From Actinomycetaceae bacterium TAE3-ERU4 (GTDB lineage Bacteria; Actinomycetota; Actinomycetes; Actinomycetales; Actinomycetaceae): DNA of 64,000 bases. The position numbers were made by a program, and so were the translations under genes. Of the stretch, positions 17,434 through 25,708 are shown in pieces. Location: contig JAHUUJ010000001.1 of the NCBI GenBank assembly GCA_019218365.1, forward strand, positions 248,001 to 312,000, written 5' to 3'. Numbering within the stretch: position 1 is the first letter of the stretch; each line of letters begins with the position of its first letter. The notes beneath the pieces were generated by a model. That model saw nothing but the letters and a program-made list of their open reading frames with translations. It did not search any database and had not been told where the DNA came from.

Positions 17434-17469
17434 AAGTGGGAGGGAAGCACTAGTGCTTCCCTCCCACTT
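17434..17469 (-). terminator. Perfect 18-bp palindromic terminator
   Basis: AAGTGGGAGGGAAGCACT pairs with its exact complement with no unpaired loop in the DNA. On the minus strand it is followed by TTTACACTT, and it lies 12 bases past the stop of the DUF4177 gene, so it most likely ends that transcript and may also back up the crp terminator. Confidence 0.65.
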
Positions 17470-17481
17470 AGTTATACTCTT

Positions 17482-17643
17482 TTAGCCTTCGATTGGGCGC
17501 TTCATATATGCCACCGGGTTCTGGGTTCCTTCCGGTCCAGGAACAATCTGGACGAGTTCCCACCCTTGCGATCCCCACTGGTCTAGGATCTGCTTGGTAG
17601 CGTGGATAAGAAGCGGCACTGTTACATATTCCCATTTAGTCAT
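17482..17643 (-). CDS. DUF4177-type small protein, 53 aa
   Basis: The ATG at 17643 opens a 53-codon frame: MTKWEYVTVPLLIHATKQIL, then DQWGSQGWELVQIVPGPEG, ending AYMKRPIEG. The WEY opening and the GWELV core are those of DUF4177 proteins, small alpha/beta proteins often found beside crp in actinobacteria. Function is unknown. It converges on crp across two terminator structures, and the permease gene at 17688 lies upstream in the same direction, only 44 bp away. Confidence 0.8.
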   Translation of the reverse strand: MTKWEYVTVPLLIHATKQILDQWGSQGWELVQIVPGPEGTQNPVAYMKRPIEG

Positions 17644-17687
17644 GTTGTTATGATAGCCGCTTGACTTATTCCTGATAACCCCCGCAT

Positions 17688-19019
17688 TTATTTAACGGGG
17701 TGTGACTTTCGTTTATAGATGTACTCACCAACGAAGCAGAAAATAATAATTATCAACGCGATTACCAGGCCAAATGGTGCTGCGTGAAGCTGCTGGTTAC
17801 AAAGCACAATTAGCGCTATAGAACATAAAACACTACCTAGTAAAGGCAGAATTAAGCCGGTATGAGTTTGTTTTCGAGTCCGTAAAGAACTTGCGTTTAC
17901 TATCGCAAATATCAGTAGAAAACCGACGCTTCCGGTAGTGGAAATACTTTCAAGTTTGACTGTATTAACCATAACCGCAGTAGCTATTGCGGTAATGAAA
18001 AGTCCGATTGGCTGTTTCCATAATTGGTAAAGGAAATGGTGTGGTAGTTCGTCATCCTCGGCTATTTCATAGCTGACTCGGCTCCCTCCAAGCAAAGAGG
18101 CATTAATGGCTGAGAATGTTGACAAGAGGGCCGCAATTGTCATGATGGTAAACCCGGCCTGCCCGAGTAGGGGGCGTGCCGCCTCGGCTAGTACGTAGTC
18201 TTTGGCTTTTCCAATTTCATCGAATGACAGACTCCCAACGGTGACAATTGCGATAACTACATAAAGAGCTAGGACGAAACTAACGCAAATGTAATATGCG
18301 CGGGGAATATTCCGTTTGGGGTCTACGATATCGGGAGCGGCGTTAGCAATTAGTTCGAAACCTTCGTAGGCAACAAAAATTATCATTCCACCGGCAAATA
18401 GGTGGACTGGGGATTCCCAGTGATCAATCGATAATTGGCCGAGGTGCGCACTGGAAAATAAGCCGTACACTCCCAGGATAACGAATCCGATAAGCACAAA
18501 AAGCTTAATCATTACCGCTAATGATTCAATACGACTGACTACTTTCACACTGTAATAGTTAACTACCGTGGCGATAACTACTACAGCCGTGGCGTAAATA
18601 TGAAAATCTATATTTGTATTCCCGGTAATGTTCCAAAGATTAGGAGCATAGGAGCCGAACGCAGAAGCGTATAAAGAGAGCATGACGATATAGCTCAACC
18701 ACAGTAGGTTAGCGATGGCTCCACTAAAGACACCGCGCCCAAATGCAACGTTTAGGAAACGTACAGTACCACCCCGATCGGGATAGTTTTGAGACATTAC
18801 AGAATAGCTACGTGCAGTCAGTAAAGCGATTATCCCAGCCATTAGGAACGCGATTGGTGTACCGCCTTTGGCAAGGGTGACGGCTAGGCCAAGAACCGCA
18901 AAGATTCCTCCGCCGACCATTCCTCCAACCCCAATTGAGATTGCTCCAAGTAAGGATACTTGACCCTTTACGGGGGATTTTATGCTTTTTGTTATCTTGG
19001 GACTGGAGGGATTCGACAT
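17688..19019 (-). CDS. APC-superfamily amino-acid permease
   Basis: The 443-residue protein has about 12 membrane helices. The first carries the APC signature GVGGMVGGGIFAVLG, the substrate-binding region of these transporters, and helix 6 has FVAYEGFELIANAAPDI. APC permeases import amino acids or polyamines by proton symport or exchange; the substrate cannot be told. The short tails lack any extra domain. It interrupts the crp-to-PBP order seen in relatives, so it may be a lineage-specific insertion. Confidence 0.87.
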   Translation of the reverse strand: MSNPSSPKITKSIKSPVKGQVSLLGAISIGVGGMVGGGIFAVLGLAVTLAKGGTPIAFLMAGIIALLTARSYSVMSQNYPDRGGTVRFLNVAFGRGVFSGAIANLLWLSYIVMLSLYASAFGSYAPNLWNITGNTNIDFHIYATAVVVIATVVNYYSVKVVSRIESLAVMIKLFVLIGFVILGVYGLFSSAHLGQLSIDHWESPVHLFAGGMIIFVAYEGFELIANAAPDIVDPKRNIPRAYYICVSFVLALYVVIAIVTVGSLSFDEIGKAKDYVLAEAARPLLGQAGFTIMTIAALLSTFSAINASLLGGSRVSYEIAEDDELPHHFLYQLWKQPIGLFITAIATAVMVNTVKLESISTTGSVGFLLIFAIVNASSLRTRKQTHTGLILPLLGSVLCSIALIVLCNQQLHAAPFGLVIALIIIIFCFVGEYIYKRKSHPVK

Positions 19020-19235
19020 TTAAGCTCCTGTCAGTTTTAACGAAAATTGCACTATAACTGTATGCTCATTGTGAAACCCAGTCCAGTATCTATATTTTTT
19101 CCCCAGAAAACTGTTCTTTTGAGGTGTATGAGAAAGGTTTTGTGGAATTACTTTAGTGGGACGAAGAGGCGGTTTAGATTTTTGTTTACAGCTAGGTATT
19201 GCGCTAAATACCTTAATCCCAAGTAATCTATACCT

Positions 19236-21461
19236 ATGAGTAAAGGGCACAAGAGGCAAACCACCCCTCTCGAACTGTTGCGTTTCTTCGCGCTATTCCT
19301 AGGTTTGAGCGGGGCTTTAGGAATTGTTTTAGCGGGGTTGATGCTGCCAGCAACCGTAGCTGGTGGCCTGGTAGCAAAGACCGGCACAGAATCGTTCAAT
19401 AACTTACCGGACGAGTTCCAGATTCTACCGCCCTCAGAACAATCCGTGATTCTCGCTTCCGATGGCAGTCAGATTGCTCATTTTTTTGCCGAGGACCGCA
19501 TTATTGTCCCCGGCGATCAAATCTCAAAAAACATGAAGCAGGCGATTGTGGCCGTGGAGGATCGTCGTTTCTACCAGCACCACGGGGTTGATGGGCAAGG
19601 TCTTTTGCGTGCGCTTTTCTCAAACCTCAGCGGTGGACCAACCCAGGGTGCTTCTACCCTTACTCAGCAGCTGGTTAAGAACACGCTGATTGAAAACGGT
19701 ATCCAAAATGATGATCCGGCCGCAATCATCGCGGCTAAAGAGCCGACTTTAGGACGTAAGATTCGGGAAATGAACTATGCTCTTTCCTTGGAAAAGCGGT
19801 GGTCGAAAGATCAGATTCTAAATCGCTATCTCAACATTGCGCCCTTTGGCTCCAATGTTTACGGGGTCGAGGCCGCTTCTCTCCAATACTTCTCTATTCA
19901 CGCTAAGGATCTTTCGAAATCTCAGGCGACTTTGCTTGCGGGTATCACCCAGTCCCCGGTAGCTTTCGATCCGTTGCGCCACCCCGAACGAGCGCAGCAG
20001 CGACGTGACCAGGTAGCGGGGCGTATGTTGGCGGAGAAGTACCTGACACAAAAAGAGTATGACGAAATCATTAAGACTCCGGTAAAAAGTATGCTCAAGC
20101 CTTCTGAGCGAGCAACCGGCTGTGCCGCAGCGGGGAATGCAGCTTATTTCTGCGAGCTAGCAATTGCTCGACTGCTTGATTCTGACATTCTCGGGAAAAC
20201 TAAAGCAGAACGCCAACGTGCTTTAATGCGTGGGGGAATTGCTATTAAGACCACCCTCGACCCGAAGATGCAAAAACAGGCGATGGATGCCATTACCGCA
20301 CAGATTCCGATAGGAGACCCGTCTAAGTTTAAAATTGCACTTTCTGCGATTCAGCCCGGAACCGGTAATATCCTTGCTCTCGCACAAAACACAACCTACG
20401 GGCGCGCGACGAAAGAAAAACCCGGCGCTGACTTCGTTTCCTATAACGCTCCTAAGGAAGGTGGCGGGGGAATTGGCCGTCCCGCAGGTTCTTCCTACAA
20501 GACCATGACTTTGGGGGCGTGGTTCGAGGATGAGCACTCAGCCTATGAACGAGTTGGTGGAAAGTCCGTATTCCCCGGTTCTGACTTTACTTCAACCTGC
20601 CCGGAAATTAGCCGGCACATGGAAACATGGAAGCCCGCGAACGTCGGCGGGATTAGTTCAGCAGCGACAGATGTCATTCGTGCTACTAACTATTCAATTA
20701 ACACCTCGTATGCGGGAATGGCTAAGAAGCTTTATGACCTGTGTAAGATTCGTAGCTTTGCGGAACGAACCGGGGCAGTTGATGGGAATGGGGAAATTAA
20801 GAACTTCACCCCCTCGTCAATTATTGGGACTCTGCCGGTTCCTCCGCTAAACATGGCCAATGCTTACGCGACTATAGCGGCCAATGGAAAACGTTGTAAG
20901 CCACGCGCTATTTTGAGTATTTCTGACCGTGCCGGAAAGATTATTGCCCAGACGACTCCCGAATGTAAGCAGACAATCGACCCGAAGATTACGAAGCAGG
21001 TAAGCCGGGTACTTAACATTAATAATAATTTCTACCGCTCCCAGGGGTACGCTAACGCTGGACGTCCTGCCGCCAGCAAGACAGGTACGACTAATGGCGC
21101 TACGAATGCTTGGCTAGTTGGGTACACTCCCCAACTTTCCGCGGCTGTTTGGGTGGGTAACCCAGCCGGTGAAGTTCCCATGCATAACGTTCGGATTAAC
21201 GGTCGTTTCTATAATTGGGTTTATGGTTCATCAATTCCCGGTCCGGCTTGGGGGCAGTTCATGCGTAACGCCTTGCAGGGACAGCCGGTAATGAACTTCG
21301 AAGCCGTTTCCATTTCGGGTAAGTACAAGCCACCGGCTCCCGCACCGCGTAAAGCAACTGAAACTGCGACAAATGATGCCAATAATAAACCGGCTAAGGA
21401 ATCTAAACCTCAAGGTAATAAACAGCCGGCAAGCAAGAAACAGCCAGCTAAGAAGAATTAA
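19236..21461 (+). CDS. Class A penicillin-binding protein (transglycosylase/transpeptidase)
   Basis: The 741-residue protein polymerises and cross-links peptidoglycan outside the membrane. It has a short basic N-terminus, one membrane helix (15-45), a GT51 domain (EDRRFYQHHGVD, GASTLTQQLVKNTL, RYLNIAPFGSNVYGVEAAS) and a penicillin-binding domain with SYKT as the SxxK serine motif, SIN as SxN, and SKTGTTNG as KTG. The C-terminal 60 residues are a Pro/Ala/Lys-rich low-complexity tail. Position upstream of a metallophosphoesterase matches mycobacterial ponA2-Rv3683. Confidence 0.95.
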   Translation: MSKGHKRQTTPLELLRFFALFLGLSGALGIVLAGLMLPATVAGGLVAKTGTESFNNLPDEFQILPPSEQSVILASDGSQIAHFFAEDRIIVPGDQISKNMKQAIVAVEDRRFYQHHGVDGQGLLRALFSNLSGGPTQGASTLTQQLVKNTLIENGIQNDDPAAIIAAKEPTLGRKIREMNYALSLEKRWSKDQILNRYLNIAPFGSNVYGVEAASLQYFSIHAKDLSKSQATLLAGITQSPVAFDPLRHPERAQQRRDQVAGRMLAEKYLTQKEYDEIIKTPVKSMLKPSERATGCAAAGNAAYFCELAIARLLDSDILGKTKAERQRALMRGGIAIKTTLDPKMQKQAMDAITAQIPIGDPSKFKIALSAIQPGTGNILALAQNTTYGRATKEKPGADFVSYNAPKEGGGGIGRPAGSSYKTMTLGAWFEDEHSAYERVGGKSVFPGSDFTSTCPEISRHMETWKPANVGGISSAATDVIRATNYSINTSYAGMAKKLYDLCKIRSFAERTGAVDGNGEIKNFTPSSIIGTLPVPPLNMANAYATIAANGKRCKPRAILSISDRAGKIIAQTTPECKQTIDPKITKQVSRVLNINNNFYRSQGYANAGRPAASKTGTTNGATNAWLVGYTPQLSAAVWVGNPAGEVPMHNVRINGRFYNWVYGSSIPGPAWGQFMRNALQGQPVMNFEAVSISGKYKPPAPAPRKATETATNDANNKPAKESKPQGNKQPASKKQPAKKN

Positions 21462-21472
21462 GGCTTACCCGC

Positions 21473-22453
21473 ATGAGTTCTAGTATTCAAGGATTGAGTT
21501 TGCTATCAAAGATTTTTAAGGGTGTTTTAGCAACCGCTGGTTTGGGTGCAATTGCCGGAGCCAGCGCGTTGGCCTGGGGTTCTGTTGAACGCCGGTGGCC
21601 ACGGGTTGAGCATCTGCAGATTGATACGGGCGGGCGGCTACGCTCAAGTTTGCGTATCTTGCATATTTCGGATTTGCACTTGCGCCCAGCCGATCAGTGG
21701 TTGATTGATTACACGCGTAATTTGGCTCGTTTTAACCCTGATTTGGTGGTTTCTACGGGTGATAATTTTGGATCTTTAGATGCTTTAGAAGCGTTGAAAG
21801 AAGCGTACAATCCCCTGCTGTCTTTCCCCGGTGTGTTCGTTTACGGATCGAATGATTTTTATTCTCCAAAGTTAAAACCTTGGCATCGTTATTTGCTGAA
21901 GCCAAAAGAACCAAAAGTACGCCGGAATGTTCCAGACTTGCCGACTGATGAGCTGACGGATTTCTTTACCGCTGCCGGGTGGGTAGAGCTAACTAATACC
22001 GATACGGTAATGGACTTTTCGGGTGGGGATACTCTGTCTTTATCGGGCACGGGGGATGCGCATATTAAACGCGACCGCCTCGACCATGTGGGGAATTGGC
22101 CAGGCCCGGAAAACGCGTTACGAATTGCGGTTACACACGCTCCCTATGCGCGGGTTTTGAACGCTTTTGAAAAGGCCGAGTCCCACCTGCTACTGGCCGG
22201 GCACACCCACGGGGGTCAGCTTTGCGTTCCCGGTTACGGGGCAATTGTTACGAATTGCGATTTACCGCGCGAGTTCGCGCAGGGTCTTTTCCGATGGGTT
22301 AAGGGAAAGCCCTTTAAGTTGGAAGATTCTTCCCGCGCTCAGGTAGAACTTGGTTCTTTACTTTCCTACGTGTGTGCGGGGCTGGGAACAAATAAGTTCG
22401 CTCCGTTCCGAATTGCTTGCCGGCCAACGGTTACGGTGTTGGATTTACGTTGA
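21473..22453 (+). CDS. Membrane-anchored metallophosphoesterase
   Basis: An N-terminal hydrophobic stretch (residues 15-37) precedes a calcineurin-like domain: HISDLHLR (D67, H69), STGDNFG, YGSNDFY and AGHTHGGQL. These bind two metal ions. The third motif reads GSND where many families have GNHD; this is common in the YkuE-like actinobacterial group. The natural substrate is unknown; envelope phosphate esters are likely given the PBP gene 11 bp upstream, with which it is probably co-transcribed. Confidence 0.88.
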   Translation: MSSSIQGLSLLSKIFKGVLATAGLGAIAGASALAWGSVERRWPRVEHLQIDTGGRLRSSLRILHISDLHLRPADQWLIDYTRNLARFNPDLVVSTGDNFGSLDALEALKEAYNPLLSFPGVFVYGSNDFYSPKLKPWHRYLLKPKEPKVRRNVPDLPTDELTDFFTAAGWVELTNTDTVMDFSGGDTLSLSGTGDAHIKRDRLDHVGNWPGPENALRIAVTHAPYARVLNAFEKAESHLLLAGHTHGGQLCVPGYGAIVTNCDLPREFAQGLFRWVKGKPFKLEDSSRAQVELGSLLSYVCAGLGTNKFAPFRIACRPTVTVLDLR

Positions 22454-22552
22454 GAATTTTTCGCCTGCCGTAATCGGTCGCACATTAGCATCATTTTGTG
22501 AGATGGACGGTTTTGGTTATACTTGTCCAGTCTGCTACGCAGATAAAAGCCT

Positions 22553-22629
<77 letters not shown>

Positions 22630-22635
22630 AGGCAT

Positions 22636-22675
22636 AAAGGTCCAGGAAACTTAAGGTTTCTTGGACCTTTTGTTT
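22636..22675 (+). terminator. tRNA-Pro terminator
   Basis: AAAGGTCCAGGAAAC pairs with GTTTCTTGGACCTTT around a short loop (one internal mismatch), followed by TGTTTTG. It begins 7 bases after the CCA end. Confidence 0.8.
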
Positions 22676-22814
22676 TGCCCGGAAAGGCCTTCCAAAGCTC
22701 TTTTTTATTACCGTATATGCCGCGCTGTGTCCCTGAGCCTCTATCCAAATACCTAGCAGCAAGGTTATTATGTTTAACAGTTAAAAACACAAGGAAGCAC
22801 ACGGGTAGAGGTAA

Positions 22815-24425
22815 ATGGGAAGTGAGAGCAAGGGGCTGGAAAACCGGGATGGGTGGGTAAAAACCCATCTAAAGAATTGTTTAGCTAACCCTTGGCGTAA
22901 GAAGATACAAATCTCGTTGTTAGTTTTGTTTGCTCTAGCTTTCCTAGTATCAACAGTTTCTTTCTACTACTACGGAATATTTTACAAAAAACTTGTTCTG
23001 GTGCTTTCAATCGCCGCTTTTCTTCTTCTAGAAAGCAGTTTCGGGGCCTACTATTTCGGAAAGAAAATCCTGGCCGCAAAAGATACGGAAAAACCTCGTC
23101 TTTCTAGCGATGTTTTCAACTGGCTAGTTTTTTCCCTATCTGTATTTTGGCTTTCCTTGAGTTTTATCCTCCTGCTTCTTTTAACTGAAATATGGCTTTT
23201 TACAGAAAAACCAGAACATGTAGTTGGAAAAGCTATTCCCCTCGCCTTGACCTTGACCGGTGGTCTCGGTGGTGTTGTCTATTTGGTAGTTAGATACCGC
23301 CAGCAGGAAGTAAATGAAGAAACCGCAAGGCTGGAAACTAAGAAAGCAAAGGTGGAAGAAGAAAATAAAGATTCCGAATTCTTTATTGCCTCCGTCAATC
23401 TTTTAGACAAAGAAGACCCTACCGTAAAAACCACCGGTTTCTTCCGCCTCGCCGAGTATGCGGACATCATCAGTCGCAAACACCCCGAAGACGCCAGGCG
23501 AGTAAAACAACAGGTTGTAGACGTTTTCTGTAACTACATGCGCATTACTTCCACAAATATTGCCCAAAATCAAGAAACCGGGAATACAGAGGGTACGAAT
23601 CAAGCAGAAGAAACGACTCTGAGTACAGAATATAGAACCCTGGCAAATCTACAGCGAACAGTTATTTCTCTAATTAGGGAACACACCAAAACTCGCCAAT
23701 CTGATTCCGAAATTAGCTGGTCTGAATGTAGTTTCGATTTCTCGGAAACTACATTCCTCGTTCCCATAGATTTAAGCGAATGTACTTTTAAAAAAGCAGT
23801 TAATTTCACTGGGGCAACATTCACCGGCCGCACATTCTTCAGAAACGCAAAATTCAACGAGAGCACATACTTCAACAACGCAACCTTCACCGGCCCCACA
23901 GACTTCAGCAACGCAACATTCACCGGCCACACAGACTTCAGCAACGCAACATTCACCACCAACACATACTTCTGGGACGCAACCTTCACCGGCCCCACAG
24001 ACTTCAGCAACGCAACATTCAACGAGAGCACATACTTCTGGGACGCAACCTTCACCGGCCCCACAGACTTCAGCTACGCAACATTCAACGAGAGCACATA
24101 CTTCAGCAACGCAACATTCACCACCAACACATACTTCTGGGACGCAACCTTCACCGGCCCCACAGACTTCAGCGACGCAAAATACAATAGGATAATTCTC
24201 CAAATTGACGAAGAGAATAAGGAACACATTCATCTAAAAAATTCTGTGGTTAATGCTGATTCTTACGCAGATTCCCCTGAGAAACTAGAGAAATTAAAAA
24301 CAATGGGATTCATAGCTGTACCTAAAGAAGAGTTCCGAAAACTTACCGAAGACGGTAGCGAAGAACGCGAAGCATTCCTACGTGGCGAATACGATTTTGG
24401 GGAAAGTGATGAAGAAAAAGCGTAA
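22815..24425 (+). CDS. Membrane pentapeptide-repeat protein
   Basis: The 536-residue product has four hydrophobic segments: about 31-52 and 56-82, then 98-126 and 135-158. A charged helical linker follows (ARLETKKAKVEEENKDSEFF), then a helical region (residues 190-290) seen in actinobacterial pentapeptide proteins. From about residue 300 to 460 comes a right-handed beta-helix of pentapeptide repeats (ATFTGPTDFSN and variants). The C-terminal 80 residues are a mixed alpha domain. Such proteins often interact with other macromolecules; no function is known for this form. It lies 139 bp beyond the tRNA-Pro terminator and overlaps the next gene by 17 bases. Confidence 0.82.
   Translation: MGSESKGLENRDGWVKTHLKNCLANPWRKKIQISLLVLFALAFLVSTVSFYYYGIFYKKLVLVLSIAAFLLLESSFGAYYFGKKILAAKDTEKPRLSSDVFNWLVFSLSVFWLSLSFILLLLLTEIWLFTEKPEHVVGKAIPLALTLTGGLGGVVYLVVRYRQQEVNEETARLETKKAKVEEENKDSEFFIASVNLLDKEDPTVKTTGFFRLAEYADIISRKHPEDARRVKQQVVDVFCNYMRITSTNIAQNQETGNTEGTNQAEETTLSTEYRTLANLQRTVISLIREHTKTRQSDSEISWSECSFDFSETTFLVPIDLSECTFKKAVNFTGATFTGRTFFRNAKFNESTYFNNATFTGPTDFSNATFTGHTDFSNATFTTNTYFWDATFTGPTDFSNATFNESTYFWDATFTGPTDFSYATFNESTYFSNATFTTNTYFWDATFTGPTDFSDAKYNRIILQIDEENKEHIHLKNSVVNADSYADSPEKLEKLKTMGFIAVPKEEFRKLTEDGSEEREAFLRGEYDFGESDEEKA
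23880..24176 (+). repeat. Nine 33-bp coding tandem repeats
   Basis: Nine consecutive 33-base units each encode 11 residues. All begin ATF and continue with one of three cassettes: TGPTDFS(N/Y/D) or its H variant in units 1, 2, 4, 6 and 9; TTNTYFWD in units 3 and 8; NESTYFWD or NESTYFSN in units 5 and 7. Identity extends to the third codon positions, so the array is recent or kept uniform by recombination. Less regular repeats precede it from about 23800. Confidence 0.9.
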
Positions 24426-25284
24426 GTTTTCGCTAGTGCGTGATGGTTGGATTCCTGATCAGCATGGTGCGTGGGCGATGTTAGCTGCCCCTATCATTCT
24501 CGGTGGCGCACAGGGCGGGTTTGTTCCCGCGCAGATACTCCTTTCCCTCGCAGCGGTAAGCGGGTTCTGTGCCCTGCATACTCTCACGCTCTGGTGGAAA
24601 TCTCGCCTACGCCCGCGCTATAAAAACCCCTTCTTTACTCACCTGAGCATATTCGCTATTAGCGCCCTCGCCCTAATAATCTGGCACCCCCAGATTTTTC
24701 TTTGGGCTTGCTTTGCGCCCCTCAGCCTGCCCGTATTTTGGAAACTCTATCGGCGCGATGAACGCTCCATTTTTTCGCGAGCACCCATTGTCATGATTTC
24801 GTGCTTACTCGCTCCCATCAGCTTCGACCTTGGCACTAACTTTGCCCATTGTCTTGGGTACTGGCCGTGGGCAAACCCCACGCTAGGGCAACCAATCCCG
24901 CTTTCCCTCCAAAACACTCTCCATTCCCAAACCGGCCTACACCTGTGGGGGTGGAACTTACTCTGGGTAAACACCGCCGTCCTCCTGCTTTACTTCCTAG
25001 CGACCGTCCCCTACGTAAAAACCCTTATCCGGGAACGAAACTCCACGCCGTGGCTAGTGGGATCAATTTTCTTCCACCAGTTCGCCTGGTCACTCGTCTG
25101 CTGGGGGTACTTCACCGGCTACCTCACCGGGCTTACCCTAGCGATTTGGACGTTTGTTGGACTGCGCGCAATTGCGCTACCCGCATACTCGCACCTGAAA
25201 AACCGGCGCCTTTCCCCCGGAGTCATCGGCATGCTGGAAATCCTAACCGTCACGCTAATGGTCTTTTCGCTATTGTGGACGTAG
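24409..25284 (+). CDS. YwiC-like membrane protein
   Basis: The product has about eight membrane helices. The segment DGWIPDQHGAWAMLAAPIIL near the N-terminus is the hallmark of the YwiC-like family. I chose the ATG at 24409 (291 residues, GGGGAAA site upstream); the in-frame start further upstream lies deep inside the previous gene. It overlaps the pentapeptide gene by 17 bases. No function is established for the family. Confidence 0.8.
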   Translation: MKKKRKFSLVRDGWIPDQHGAWAMLAAPIILGGAQGGFVPAQILLSLAAVSGFCALHTLTLWWKSRLRPRYKNPFFTHLSIFAISALALIIWHPQIFLWACFAPLSLPVFWKLYRRDERSIFSRAPIVMISCLLAPISFDLGTNFAHCLGYWPWANPTLGQPIPLSLQNTLHSQTGLHLWGWNLLWVNTAVLLLYFLATVPYVKTLIRERNSTPWLVGSIFFHQFAWSLVCWGYFTGYLTGLTLAIWTFVGLRAIALPAYSHLKNRRLSPGVIGMLEILTVTLMVFSLLWT

Positions 25285-25342
25285 AGTAACTATCTACCAG
25301 CGCTTACGCATACCACGTTAGCAACGGTTAAGAAAGGAAAGC

Positions 25343-25708
25343 ATGAACTTCATTTTCACGATTCTAGGTAACATGGCCGGACTTTGGGTTTCCACCCTGA
25401 TAGTTCCCGGACTCGCTATCGTACAGGGCACCAGCCGTGGTGAAACATTCGTCATTTATGCGCTACTCGGGCTAATCCTAACGCTCCTGAACATGCTCGT
25501 GCGCCCAATCCTAAAGTTCCTGACTTTCCCCCTATACATTTTGACCTTCGGGCTATTTTCCCTAGTCGTTAACGCGATTATCATCAGCCTTGCCGGGTGG
25601 CTCAGCAATGACCTTTTCGTTTCCGGTTTCTTTGCCGCGATACTAACCGGGCTAATTACCTCAGTTATTGCCTCCCTGGTGACCGGACTGCTAGCTGATC
25701 GCCGATAG
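25343..25708 (+). CDS. Holin-like 4-TM membrane protein
   Basis: The 121-residue product has four closely packed helices and carries LNMLVRPILKFLTFPLYILT, the conserved core of the mycobacterial 4-TMS phage-holin superfamily (Phage_holin_4_2). Most members are chromosomal and not involved in lysis; their role is unknown. AGAAAGGAAAG precedes the ATG. Its 3' end overlaps the convergent gene by 44 bases. Confidence 0.82.
   Translation: MNFIFTILGNMAGLWVSTLIVPGLAIVQGTSRGETFVIYALLGLILTLLNMLVRPILKFLTFPLYILTFGLFSLVVNAIIISLAGWLSNDLFVSGFFAAILTGLITSVIASLVTGLLADRR

Noticed and set aside
21840-21860. Metallophosphoesterase with GSND in place of GNHD as a possible inactive enzyme
   Set aside because: GSND is usual in this actinobacterial YkuE-like group, and the other metal-binding motifs are intact.
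23880-24176. CRISPR-like regular repeats
   Set aside because: The 33-bp units are contiguous with no spacers, in frame, and encode pentapeptide-type residues.
23772-24233. Cys/Val-rich 153-codon frame on the minus strand over the pentapeptide repeats
   Set aside because: It is a by-product of the 33-bp repeats read backwards; the plus-strand beta-helix explains the pattern, and no ribosome site is present.
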